This document shows, in pieces, positions 51,456 to 61,045 of a stretch of DNA of 64,000 nt. The stretch lies in assembly GCF_900129565.1 (NCBI RefSeq), contig NZ_FQWD01000002.1, positions 477,428-541,427 on the forward strand, given 5' to 3'. This DNA comes from Marisediminitalea aggregata. GTDB taxonomy: Bacteria > Pseudomonadota > Gammaproteobacteria > Enterobacterales > Alteromonadaceae. Numbering within the stretch: the first letter of the stretch is position 1; each line of letters begins with the position of its first letter. Under the pieces are notes generated by a model. That model was not told the DNA's origin, ran no database searches, and saw nothing but the letters and a program-made list of their open reading frames with translations. A program made the position numbers and the translations under genes.

Positions 51456-52826
51456 TCATTTTAACCTTCTACTAAGATAAAAAAGTACACCAAATGTAAG
51501 TGGAATAAATGCCAGTTGCATAAATACCATAAAATTATTAAACAAATCTGCTTTCGCAATATTAAAAAACCGTACAGACAAAATTGATATAACCAAAATC
51601 CAAATTGCTGGTAACAAACGAGCCCGGGTCATTTTTTCGACTTTGTATACAAACCAACCACAAATCAAACTAACAAAAATGGCCCCAAAATATCCAAAAT
51701 TTAAAATTAGTTCCACAAACCAAGATACAACGTACTCCCCTCCTAGAGAGTGATAGTAGTGCTCAGGAAAGAATGTTTGAGTAAACTCAGTCATACCTCC
51801 CCTAGGTTTGCCTTCCCAAATGGCACGAGGAATAAAAGAAGTAAAGCAGCTCAAAATAGTTTTTCCGTACAACAAATCAAAGTTCGGTCTTGATAATACA
51901 GTCATTAACGCGTCAAACTGAACGAAATCACCACCATCAACTATAAAGTCAAATATTCCAATTGTCTTTTCTAAAAGTAAATCTGAAATATTCTTGTTAG
52001 AGTTCTCCGCAAATGAAACGTCCCTTAAAACTACTCGGTACAGAACGCCAAAAAATAAGAATATAAAAGAGAAAAACAGAACTAACTTTATTTTTAAGTC
52101 TTTCCTCGGTGAACCATTTATATATAAGAATATAAAAAATACATTTATCAATAAAAAAAGAATATTAGAACGCCCCCCCAAAGATGCGTATAAAACAATC
52201 ATTAATAAAATAAAAAAGACATCCTCAGACTTTATTCGTCGATATAAAACAAGGCTATTATAAACTTTTACTAACAACAGAGAATGCAAGAAAAAGAAAA
52301 GTGTCATAAAATAAAATGCAAAAGGTCCGAAAACATCCTTGAGTAATACATGTCGTAAACCAAGTGAATTGTAATAATTTATCAAACCGACTCTTAAAAT
52401 AATAATAGAAAAGAAGGCAAGAGCAAGCGCGAAAAATGCTACATAGCACAGAAGTCTAACGTTACCAGGCAAAATAGCATTACCTAAATATCGAATATTT
52501 ATATCGGAATTTTCAACTTTCTTATTTCTAAACGATTCGAGGATAAAAGGAAACAAAACTACCAGAACAAAAACCATACTCAATATGGAAGCTACGAAAA
52601 ATTCACTTTCAGAAGTGTAGAGCGTATTTTTATTTATAAACTCAACACTCCATTCGTTTTTCCTAACAATATAGACAGGACGTAAAACGTACATTACAAA
52701 CAACCCAACACTCAGTAAAGATGCAGGACTGAATATCCATACTCTACTTCGCTTAGATGATTGAACAAACGAAAGTATTGTAAATATTGCAGTAATGAAT
52801 ATTGCAATAAATGATAATTTAATCAT
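51456..52826 (-). CDS. O-antigen/exopolysaccharide polymerase (Wzy-like)
   Basis: The 456-residue protein has about eleven membrane segments with a large extracytoplasmic loop late in the sequence (about 290-370: FIVDGGDFVQFDALMTVLSRPNFDLLYGKTILS ... GGMTEFTQTFFPEHYYHSLGGEYVV). This is the usual shape of oligosaccharide repeat-unit polymerases, which share little sequence. The G-GRSN motif (SLGGRSNILFL) is common among them. It overlaps the pyruvyltransferase gene by 4 bp. Assignment rests on topology and context. Confidence 0.8.
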   Translation of the reverse strand: MIKLSFIAIFITAIFTILSFVQSSKRSRVWIFSPASLLSVGLFVMYVLRPVYIVRKNEWSVEFINKNTLYTSESEFFVASILSMVFVLVVLFPFILESFRNKKVENSDINIRYLGNAILPGNVRLLCYVAFFALALAFFSIIILRVGLINYYNSLGLRHVLLKDVFGPFAFYFMTLFFFLHSLLLVKVYNSLVLYRRIKSEDVFFILLMIVLYASLGGRSNILFLLINVFFIFLYINGSPRKDLKIKLVLFFSFIFLFFGVLYRVVLRDVSFAENSNKNISDLLLEKTIGIFDFIVDGGDFVQFDALMTVLSRPNFDLLYGKTILSCFTSFIPRAIWEGKPRGGMTEFTQTFFPEHYYHSLGGEYVVSWFVELILNFGYFGAIFVSLICGWFVYKVEKMTRARLLPAIWILVISILSVRFFNIAKADLFNNFMVFMQLAFIPLTFGVLFYLSRRLK

Positions 52827-54004
52827 TTAATTACTTCTTTCAAGTCTTGTCTAATAGATTCTTCTGGATAATCATAGGTAAAATTTGAGTGAATATTTAG
52901 AAGTAATCTTTCTAGCAGTTCATCAGGTTTAAATGTTTTGATATCCAATGCATTGTCACCAAGGCCAACGACCTCTAAGGTACCAGCAGTTTTAGGTTGA
53001 TAGGCTAGAGCTATTGGTGGTAAATTTCCATTAATAGCAAAAATCGCAGAATGCATTCTTGACGCAATAAATAGGTCATTACGTGCATATTCTCTTATTA
53101 TCTCCTCGTGTGAAAGCTTGTTTATTCTCACAACCTTTGATTCTAAGCCAGAAACGATAAGTGATTCACAAAGTAAGTTTGAAACATAAAGATCACTATC
53201 ATTCTCACTCACATCAACTTGAGGATATATTTTTACGACGATACTTTTTTTGTGTTTTACTGATAAATCTTTTAGTGCGATTTTTATCTTCTCTAGATAT
53301 TCAATTATAGAATTCCAATCATCGCCTCTCGAAGCGAATCTCCAGTCAAGTACAGTAACACCAACATTTATTATATCTCCGGTAGATGAATGCTTCTTAA
53401 CGTCAAACCATTTGCATAAAGCGATATCAGGCAATAATTTAATATTTTTCTTTCTAGAAAAATTTTCTAAAGACCTACTTTCTCTTAAATAGAGTCTACT
53501 TATTTTACTAAGGACAAACTCCGAAATAAATTTATCAATTTTGTGGTTGAACGGCCCGACGCTTTGAGGGAAACCTATTACACACTTTTTTAACCTTACA
53601 CCGACATAATAGTGAAATAGAGAATTAATCAGCCCTAAACCCAATGGTCCCTTTACTGAAGAGTATAAATAACCACCACCAACGGAAATAATCACGTCTG
53701 CATTTCGAAACAATCTAAAGTCACTATGACCTGGTACCGATATTAGCTTTAATAGACTTAGTAGCCCATCAATATATTTTGCGATGAAATTTTTTCTTCG
53801 CTTTATGTTCCAAATAGGCTCTACCGATTCAACATTATATCTAGAATAAAAGGACTTGTTTTCTTCATAAGAACCGCTCATTACACTTATCTTTGCATTT
53901 GGATAGTCTTTTTTAAGAAGATTTATCATTGCTACAACAATTCCAGAGTCTCCGAGATTCTTAAAAGAATAAGCATTAATCAACAATATATTTCTTATTT
54001 CCAT
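52823..54004 (-). CDS. Polysaccharide pyruvyl transferase family protein
   Basis: The 393-residue product has the PS_pyruv_trans pattern: NAYSFKNLGDSGIVVAMINLL, VISVGGGYLYS, IGFPQSVGPFNHKIDKFISEFVLSKISRLYLRESRSLENF, and RNDLFIASRMHSAIFAINGNLPPIALAYQPKTAGTLEVVGL. Such enzymes ketal-link pyruvate from PEP to sugars, giving acidic polymers (as WcaK is predicted to do in colanic acid). Its start overlaps the flippase gene by 29 bp. Confidence 0.88.
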   Translation of the reverse strand: MEIRNILLINAYSFKNLGDSGIVVAMINLLKKDYPNAKISVMSGSYEENKSFYSRYNVESVEPIWNIKRRKNFIAKYIDGLLSLLKLISVPGHSDFRLFRNADVIISVGGGYLYSSVKGPLGLGLINSLFHYYVGVRLKKCVIGFPQSVGPFNHKIDKFISEFVLSKISRLYLRESRSLENFSRKKNIKLLPDIALCKWFDVKKHSSTGDIINVGVTVLDWRFASRGDDWNSIIEYLEKIKIALKDLSVKHKKSIVVKIYPQVDVSENDSDLYVSNLLCESLIVSGLESKVVRINKLSHEEIIREYARNDLFIASRMHSAIFAINGNLPPIALAYQPKTAGTLEVVGLGDNALDIKTFKPDELLERLLLNIHSNFTYDYPEESIRQDLKEVIK

Positions 54005-55175
54005 TTTTTTTCCATAAAATCATGATACATATAAAAAAGGCAAGATATGGTATTATTATAAGAATTAAATAATCGTAAAAACTCAACTTGCCAATTAATT
54101 CAAAAATATAAAATGCAATACTCATCAATAATATAGAAAATAAATGGGCGTGCATGATTTTTCTAGTTGATTTGATGAATCTAAAATATACAACCTCAAT
54201 TTTAGTCGAGTTGTATAAAATCAATGCAACTCCAAAAACTAAAACTTGAAGTAACTCCACGCTAAATGTGAAGTAATATTGAAGCACAATAGTTATTAAA
54301 ACCACTGCCACCGCGGATAAAACTGAAAGTTTTAGCACTTGGAATTTTTCACTTTGATAATTTAATTCTAGATAATTCAAGTCATTTGACATTTTTCTTG
54401 ATAAAGAATTTTCGTAATACAAACCAACAACTGAAATTAGAGATGCAAAGTTTTGAGAAACCCTCAACTTTTCTAAAGCTCTAGAACTTAACTCTGATTC
54501 TAAATATAAATATATTCCTTGAGTATAAGCCCAAAAAGCACCAAGTCCAATCAATAGCGGAGATGAGAATACAATTATTTTCCTTAATTCTTCTGATTTA
54601 AACTTAAGCTTTAAATCAGGATAAATTGAAATCAGGGCAACTGCACACATCGAAATCCCAGCATAAAACATAACGTTTAATATTGATACACCAACCACTT
54701 TACCCAATACAATGATAGTTAAAATCAAAAAATACGATATAGCAGTAATGCATAATTGCTTTATAATAGTATTTTTTAATATGGAACTTCTTCTTACTAT
54801 GTCAGACAACATCCAACCAATGGATAACGTGATATATGAGATGAAATAATGAAAATCATATTTCATAATAATCGGCAAACCTATAAATACCGGGATCGCT
54901 ATTATCATAATCAATGATACTGTTAATTTATTAGTAAATGTATCTTCGTAGTTAATAGTAGTAGACGAAATAAAATATGATGATATGCAGGCTGCGCCAA
55001 TTAACATGTTTGCTGTGACAAACGTAAATACAACTAAGAAAACTCGAAATTCATCCGAGGAATATAGCAAGCTCACTATATTAATAGCAATAAAGCTAAA
55101 AGCACTAAATATTACTTGCTCAATGAGCATTGCAGATTTTTTCAATCTAGACTCAGTAAACATTCTTACCCACAA
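53976..55175 (-). CDS. Polysaccharide flippase, Wzx-like
   Basis: The 399-residue protein has about twelve hydrophobic segments with few charged loops, an AT-rich Ile/Phe/Tyr-heavy composition and no other domain. Context (between the initiating WcaJ and pyruvyltransferase) identifies it as the MOP-type exporter that flips the lipid-linked repeat unit. It could start at MFTESRLKK (55163), which reduces the overlap with WcaJ. Motifs are weak, as is normal for Wzx. Confidence 0.75.
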   Translation of the reverse strand: MWVRMFTESRLKKSAMLIEQVIFSAFSFIAINIVSLLYSSDEFRVFLVVFTFVTANMLIGAACISSYFISSTTINYEDTFTNKLTVSLIMIIAIPVFIGLPIIMKYDFHYFISYITLSIGWMLSDIVRRSSILKNTIIKQLCITAISYFLILTIIVLGKVVGVSILNVMFYAGISMCAVALISIYPDLKLKFKSEELRKIIVFSSPLLIGLGAFWAYTQGIYLYLESELSSRALEKLRVSQNFASLISVVGLYYENSLSRKMSNDLNYLELNYQSEKFQVLKLSVLSAVAVVLITIVLQYYFTFSVELLQVLVFGVALILYNSTKIEVVYFRFIKSTRKIMHAHLFSILLMSIAFYIFELIGKLSFYDYLILIIIPYLAFFICIMILWKKNGNKKYIVD

Positions 55176-56556
55176 ATCCTTTAAACACCGTAAACACTAC
55201 AATCTTAAAGTCCATCCATATACTCCAGTTACGAATGTACTCTAAGTCGTACTTTATACGCATTTCCATTTTTTCTACGGTATCAGTTTCACCGCGCCAC
55301 CCGTTTACCTGCGCCCAGCCGGTTATGCCTGGTTTCATTTTGTGGCGTAACATGTAGTAAGCCACTTTCTTGCGATATTCTTCGTTGTGGCTCACCGCAT
55401 GAGGCCGAGGCCCGACTACCGACATAGTGCCTTGTATCACATTAAAGAATTGAGGGAGTTCGTCCAGGCTGGTTCTACGTAAAAATGCACCGAACTTGGT
55501 AACGCGTGGGTCATTTTTGGTGGCTTGTTTGACTACTTCGCCGTTATCCATAACGCGCATAGAACGGAACTTCCATACTTTGATTTTCTTGCCATCCATG
55601 CCATAGCGGTCTTGCTTAAACAATACCGGGCCAGGTGACGTAATTTTGATAAATGCTGCGATTATAAGCATTGGTAGCGCAATTACAGTAAGAATTGAAA
55701 ACGCCAGGAATAAATCTTCTATCCGTTTCATTATGCTGTAACCCCCCCTCATAGGGCTGTCGTATACGCTGATTGTTTGAATTTCTCCTACGTGCCCCAT
55801 TCGAGAGTGCAGTAAGTTGAAGGTAAATACATCCGGCACAATGTGCACGTCTACCGTAGTATCCCCCAATTCTTTTAGAATATTCTCTATACGTGCTTTG
55901 TTGGTAAGCGGGAGTGCTACAAACAGAATTTCTATTTTGCCTTCCTGGGCTAATCTAACGCCATCGGCAATACCGCCCTCGAGTTTGTGCAGAAACTTTC
56001 CGTCTAACCGTTCAGGTGCGCGTTCATCAAATACAGCGGTAAGCTTATAGCCTGATTCGGGGTAGTTAACTATTTCATTTGCCAGGTCTAAGCCGCGCTT
56101 GGTTAAACCAATAATGCCAACTGAGCGGGTGTTGTAGCCCTTTTTTCGAATGGAAATAAGGAACTGTCTGAAGATTGCGCGCCATAAGCAAAGCAGTGTT
56201 GTGGTGCTTATAATCCACAGGCCCAAAGTTACCCGCGAGAAGTATTCGGTTTGCTTGGTGAAGAATAAAAATAAGAAGAGTGGGAACAGCGTGAGTAGCC
56301 AGCTACTTACGGTGTAAAACAACATTTCTTTGAAGGAGCCGTTTCGCCAGGAACGGTACAATACGAAGAGTTCAGCAAAGAAGAGATACGCCATGTTAGA
56401 GATAAGACCTAACACAAAGTATCTGACATCGAACTTGCCGATATACGCGAATGCAGAAACAGCTAAACACAGCTGGATAATTAAAATATCAATCAGTCGG
56501 TATACGAAGGCAAACTGATTAATATTATTGCGAATGAATCCGCCGTTTTCGTTCAT
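55153..56556 (-). CDS. wcaJ: Undecaprenyl-phosphate glucose-1-phosphate transferase, WcaJ
   Basis: The 467-residue product has four N-terminal membrane segments, a CoA-binding-like cytoplasmic domain (about 130-260), a fifth hydrophobic segment (about 285-305) and a bacterial sugar transferase domain with KQDRYGMDGKKIKVWKFRSM, RRTSLDELPQFFNVIQGTMSVVGPRPH, KPGITGWAQVNGWRGETDTVEKMEMRIKYDLEYIRNWSIWMD. This is the WcaJ layout: it loads glucose-1-P on undecaprenyl phosphate and starts the repeat unit. It heads the minus-strand block wcaJ-wzx-pyruvyl-wzy-GT4-wcaF-wcaI. Confidence 0.93.
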   Translation of the reverse strand: MNENGGFIRNNINQFAFVYRLIDILIIQLCLAVSAFAYIGKFDVRYFVLGLISNMAYLFFAELFVLYRSWRNGSFKEMLFYTVSSWLLTLFPLFLFLFFTKQTEYFSRVTLGLWIISTTTLLCLWRAIFRQFLISIRKKGYNTRSVGIIGLTKRGLDLANEIVNYPESGYKLTAVFDERAPERLDGKFLHKLEGGIADGVRLAQEGKIEILFVALPLTNKARIENILKELGDTTVDVHIVPDVFTFNLLHSRMGHVGEIQTISVYDSPMRGGYSIMKRIEDLFLAFSILTVIALPMLIIAAFIKITSPGPVLFKQDRYGMDGKKIKVWKFRSMRVMDNGEVVKQATKNDPRVTKFGAFLRRTSLDELPQFFNVIQGTMSVVGPRPHAVSHNEEYRKKVAYYMLRHKMKPGITGWAQVNGWRGETDTVEKMEMRIKYDLEYIRNWSIWMDFKIVVFTVFKGFVGKNVY

Positions 56557-56892
56557 TAACTACCATCCCTTGGTAAATTCCAATACTACATGAATGCGCT
56601 TGTTGGCGATTGTAATGGTAATGTCTGTTAGTGACAATTCCATGAATCACCAAAATGGTGCTATTGCACCATTGTGTAACTATACCTCAATTACTCTCAA
56701 TGCCAAACGAAAGCGTTGTTTGGCGCTGTTAGTAAGTGATATTAAACGGTTTAGTTACGCTTTTATTTTTTGTTATTCGCTTACTGTGTAGGGCAAGTTA
56801 TTGTTTTGGAATATTGAGCAAAGGTGGTGCCAAGTTTTATTTTGGGTGTGTTGTTCCAGGTTGTTTTTGCATTGTGGCCTTTTTATTAGTTG
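56557..56892. promoter_or_regulatory. Upstream region of wcaJ with two hairpins
   Basis: No gene. A short hairpin TACCA-AGGGA-TGGTA on the minus strand (56561-56575) places the ribosome-site AGGGA in its loop just before the wcaJ start. A perfect 8-bp stem AATGGTGC/TATT/GCACCATT lies at 56654-56673. Promoter for wcaJ is expected here but not certain. Confidence 0.45.
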
Positions 56893-57074
56893 CCGGGGCA
56901 AGCCCGGAAGGTCCCGGAACGAGTCCGGGATGACGTTTATCCGGGATCTTATAAACATCCAGTGGGAGTTGTTTTTACATCGTGGCCTTTTTGTTAGTTC
57001 CCGGGGCAAGCCCGGGATGACGGTTAGAGGGTCGTCCCGGAACAAGTCCGGGATGACATTTTTGGGATCGGGAT
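56893..57074. repeat. REP cluster H (opposite orientation)
   Basis: Copies here read CCCGGAACGAGTCCGGGATGACG and GGGGCAAGCCCGGGATGACGG, the reverse complement of the plus-strand form in clusters A-G, with AGTTGTTTTTACATCGTGGCC as the spacer complement. One composite unit plus fragments. Confidence 0.8.
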
Positions 57075-57173
57075 GACATTTATTGGTGGCCAGAACGATG
57101 GCGTTTAGATAGTTGGCAATGTTCAACAATTAGTCTATAACGGTACAAAAAATAATCATAAGGAAGTGATGAA

Positions 57174-60100
57174 GTGAAAACCTGTCTTAAATCATTTGCT
57201 GCCGTCGTCAAATATACCGCTTTTTTACCCCTATTATTTGTACTTACCGCTTGTGGTGGTGGCGGTGACACGTCTACTCCTTCACCAAACCCTAATCCGC
57301 CAGTAACGCCTAAAGCTGCAATTAGTCTGGGCAGTTATACTTTGCAAACAGAAGTGCGGGATACCAATGGAAATGTGGTTTCAAATTGTAATTGCGGAAG
57401 TGCAGTTGTCCTGCCGTCAGGTGAAATTTGGGTTGCGTTTGAACAATACCCATTGGTTGAAGACTACGGGTATGGCGTCCTTCTTACCACACAAACTCAA
57501 TCAACCAGCTCTTTTACCGCCGACTATACATACTATGAAGCCTCTGTTTCAGTAGCTAAAGGGAGCTTGGCTTCGCCCGGCACATTCAATGAAAATCAGT
57601 TTTCATTTTCTCTTACGGTTAAAGGCCAAAGTGTAAATGTTGAAGCTGTGAAATCAACAGACGCCACTTCAATCGATCTATTCAGTTTGTCTAGCGGGTC
57701 TGGTGAACTCGAGTTTTCTGACGATCCTTATTCACGTATTTCAGTTACTGCCAATGGTGATGTTAACGGCGAGGTCTTAGGCTGCCCTATATCAGATGGG
57801 GAATTAGCCGACGTGAGTAATAGCAGACATGTTTTTTCATTGTCACTGTCGTTTGATTCCTGCTCAAATGATTCACTTTCTAACCAGTCTTTTTTCGGTG
57901 CTGCGTTCACACTTCCAGGCATTTCTAATCATGGTTTACAATTACTGTTTGCAGACGACAATGGTTATTTTCGCCAGGCTTATGCTGAAAAATTGGCGGA
58001 TACCGGTTCAGCCGACTATACGACTGAATCAGCACCTTCCATATCGTCCCTTACAGTTACCGGAGCCGAAACTGTAACCTTACACTGGTATAGCGAAGAC
58101 CAAACTAGCATACCAACTACCGGCACTAGTTATACCGTGTACGCCAGTACTCAACCGGATTTTCAGCCTTTACCTTCACATTTAGTCCACGTTACAGGGG
58201 ATGCATTAAGTGCCGATATTGATTCACTTGCATCAGACACCGAGTACTACTTCAAGGTAATTGCAAAAACCGAGGATAAACAGAGCCTGATAAGTAGTGA
58301 GATAGCCGCGAAAACGTACAAGTCATCACCCATACAAGCTCAAGGCACAACTATATTTCAAGCCGAGGACAACAATTTAACGCTTACAAGTGCTTCCAGC
58401 GATACATTAGTTTTCACACTGAGCGCAGGAGCTAATGTCCCTGCCCCTGGTGACTTTATCTTCGCTAAAAATGCCGATGATGAGCTTCTTTTTAAACAGG
58501 TCACCTCAGTATCTTCCAGTAATAACGAAGCAACTGTGTTAGTCACGCAACCGAGCTTAAGTGAATTAATTCCCTCTGCTGAACTCACCGACTATACCAG
58601 CTTAGGTACAGTGTCAGGGTTCGCTCCAGACAGCCGAAAAGTCGTACCTACCGCCAGTGGAAAATACCCGGCAAACACATCACCAACCAAAGCAGAGCGC
58701 TGGGGCAATTCCATTTCCAATACGGCGTATTATAAGCCTTATAAAAAAGCCCATCTTACACAGAACGGTGAGTCCGTAAACGTAACTTTCGATGGTGACA
58801 AAATCACTTTAGATATTGACGGAGTTACAGGTTCAATTTCGTTAGATCCGGAAATTGATATTGCACCTTCAGTATATTCAGATTTTGCATGGGCCGGCCC
58901 TTTAGAAATAGCACGTGCCGAATCAAGACTAGACGCAACGGTAGATCTTTCGCTTTCCGTAGACAGCTCTATCTCAGTTGATTTGTTGGACTTTGAGAAA
59001 AAAATCGATGTACCTTCACTGACTTTTAAAAACACCAAGATTTATGCCGTTGGTCCTATACCGGTTTATCAGGAAATTATATTTACATTGCATGCCGTTA
59101 TTAGCTCGACATCGAGCGCGGGTATTGACGTATCGACAGGACTGCATCGAAAGTACAAGCTAACTGCGGGGGCAAGCTACAACGGACTAACAGAAGAATG
59201 GGACGGCATACTAAATGGCCCGACTCTTCTCTCTCAGTCAAGTACGGCCAGCGCTGCCGTGCATATTGGTGCGAACCTGGAATTGAGAATAGTGCCAAAA
59301 ATCGAATTGCGGTTTTACACTGTTGCTGCACCTTACTTTTCCATTGAGCCCTATGCCAGTGCAGAAATTGAAGTTGGAAATGGTGTAACGTTTGATTCGT
59401 TGTCAGGCAATACACAGGTAACACCTACCCAATTTAATACGTTTAATGTTGAGTTGGGATTGGAGTGTTTTGTTGGCTTTGAATTTGGCATATTAGTGCC
59501 AAACAAGTTTTCATTGAAAAGCAAAAATGTTTGCCCATTTGTTGAGCCTAACGTGTTATGGGCCGTACCAGAGTTTCAGTTTGACGTTGACACAGAATCT
59601 ACCACCTCTGATTTTGCAACCATTTCAGCATCGGTATCAAATGATCTCGGATACAATGAATTAGACGCCTCTTCAGCGACGTGGGACATTTATCCTAACG
59701 ATTTCATTTTAATTCCTCACAGTGACGACCCCCTTAAAGCCGATGTCCAGTTGACTTCTAATGCGAACGAAGAAGGCGAGTACACTATTCTGTTCTCAGC
59801 GACTGATAAACTGGGTGAAATTGGTCGTCAATATGACAGCGGCAAAATTCGCTTTGGCGACTGTATTACCGAAATTAACGAAGCGTATACGTCAATGGAT
59901 CAGTTGCCGGTCGATGAGTCGCTAAGACTGTCTCAATATGCCTGCTACCATACTCCAGCTCAGAATGAATTTGGCTTTCGAGCTGAAAATGCCTTATTTG
60001 CCAGAAGCTATTTTCAAGTTAATGAAGAAGTATATGAAGGACCATTAAGTCCACTAGAAGTGCTCAATGCGGGGGAGTTCAGATATAAAAAACATGTTGG

Positions 60101-60629
60101 CATTCTGGATATTCCCTTTTTTACCGTTGCCGAATCTCGATATGTTGTTTACGGGAATTACGGTAGAGAGATTGATGGCATCTATACAAAATACAGAGAA
60201 GTTATTTTTAAAGCATTGTCAGATGAACCATTTGAGCGATTGAGGAGAACTGCGAGCGGAGATGATAAACCGTACTTCGTACCTAAACAGTCAGTTGAAG
60301 CAGAATTAACTTACAATGTTGGAATCCCTAGTTACAACCTAACTTATTTCAACGGGCTAGACGACACCGACACCAGAGGTGCCATTTACTATATTTATAA
60401 ATATAGATGCGCACAAAGAACAAAGGAAACAGAGGGCTATACAATATACGGTGAATTAGTATATGAGTCATATATCGAGATGTCAGAAAATGACGATACT
60501 TGTTTATCGAATGCAGAAGCTAAACGCTTAAATTCAATTGATCCCATAAGAGACAATTATTTTTATCTCGATTACAAGCATAGGTATAGTGACTTGCTTG
60601 AAATAATCTTCGCGATAAAAGATGAGTAA
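57174..60629 (+). CDS. Large lipoprotein with fibronectin III-like domain
   Basis: Start GTG at 57174, AGGAAG 7 nt upstream. The 1151-residue product has a lipoprotein signal (LTACGGGGD; Cys27) and a Gly/Ser/Thr/Pro linker. A FnIII-like domain is visible at about 285-375 (SSLTVTGAETVTLHWYSE ... SDTEYYFKVIAKT). A long beta-rich middle follows, and a C-terminal part rich in Tyr and charged residues (GIPSYNLTYFNGLDDTD). I do not recognise a named family. No catalytic motif is evident. It probably sits at the cell surface. It is a single gene next to the exopolysaccharide locus. Confidence 0.8.
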   Translation: MKTCLKSFAAVVKYTAFLPLLFVLTACGGGGDTSTPSPNPNPPVTPKAAISLGSYTLQTEVRDTNGNVVSNCNCGSAVVLPSGEIWVAFEQYPLVEDYGYGVLLTTQTQSTSSFTADYTYYEASVSVAKGSLASPGTFNENQFSFSLTVKGQSVNVEAVKSTDATSIDLFSLSSGSGELEFSDDPYSRISVTANGDVNGEVLGCPISDGELADVSNSRHVFSLSLSFDSCSNDSLSNQSFFGAAFTLPGISNHGLQLLFADDNGYFRQAYAEKLADTGSADYTTESAPSISSLTVTGAETVTLHWYSEDQTSIPTTGTSYTVYASTQPDFQPLPSHLVHVTGDALSADIDSLASDTEYYFKVIAKTEDKQSLISSEIAAKTYKSSPIQAQGTTIFQAEDNNLTLTSASSDTLVFTLSAGANVPAPGDFIFAKNADDELLFKQVTSVSSSNNEATVLVTQPSLSELIPSAELTDYTSLGTVSGFAPDSRKVVPTASGKYPANTSPTKAERWGNSISNTAYYKPYKKAHLTQNGESVNVTFDGDKITLDIDGVTGSISLDPEIDIAPSVYSDFAWAGPLEIARAESRLDATVDLSLSVDSSISVDLLDFEKKIDVPSLTFKNTKIYAVGPIPVYQEIIFTLHAVISSTSSAGIDVSTGLHRKYKLTAGASYNGLTEEWDGILNGPTLLSQSSTASAAVHIGANLELRIVPKIELRFYTVAAPYFSIEPYASAEIEVGNGVTFDSLSGNTQVTPTQFNTFNVELGLECFVGFEFGILVPNKFSLKSKNVCPFVEPNVLWAVPEFQFDVDTESTTSDFATISASVSNDLGYNELDASSATWDIYPNDFILIPHSDDPLKADVQLTSNANEEGEYTILFSATDKLGEIGRQYDSGKIRFGDCITEINEAYTSMDQLPVDESLRLSQYACYHTPAQNEFGFRAENALFARSYFQVNEEVYEGPLSPLEVLNAGEFRYKKHVGILDIPFFTVAESRYVVYGNYGREIDGIYTKYREVIFKALSDEPFERLRRTASGDDKPYFVPKQSVEAELTYNVGIPSYNLTYFNGLDDTDTRGAIYYIYKYRCAQRTKETEGYTIYGELVYESYIEMSENDDTCLSNAEAKRLNSIDPIRDNYFYLDYKHRYSDLLEIIFAIKDE

Positions 60630-60708
60630 TTTGAATAGCTGGAACTTGATTAACCGGTGTGTACCAAGGCCTATACACCACCTAAAAGCCGCATAGTTCA
60701 CCTCCATC

Positions 60709-61037
60709 CGTCGTCCCGAAGATCCCGGGACAGGCCCGGGATGACGGTTTGGGTGTTATCTTTGGCTTCGTGGCCTTTTTGTTAGGTCCCGGGGTAAGCC
60801 CGGAAGGTCCTGGAACGAGTCCGGGATGACAGGGTTAGAGGGTCGTCCCGGAATCGCACAGCGCATATCCGGGATCTTAAAAGCAACCAGTGGGGGTTGT
60901 GCTTGGCTTTGTGGCCTTTTTATTAGTTCCCGAGGCAAGCCCGAGATGACGGTAAAGGTGTAATCTCTAGCTTCCGTGGCCTTTTTATTAGGTCCCGGGG
61001 CAAGCCCGGAAGGTCCCGGAACGAGTCCGGGATGACG
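60709..61037. repeat. REP cluster I (opposite orientation)
   Basis: Two to three units in the same orientation as cluster H (GGTCCCGG..AAGCCCGGAAGG, TCCGGGATGACG), with TTTGGCTTCGTGGCC or CTTGGCTTTGTGGCC spacers and one GTCGTCCCGGAATCGCACAGCGCATATCCGGGATCTT right half. Fills the 416-bp gap before the HD-GYP gene stop. 60630-60708 is non-repetitive with no feature seen. Confidence 0.8.
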
Positions 61038-61045
61038 CGTTGGTA

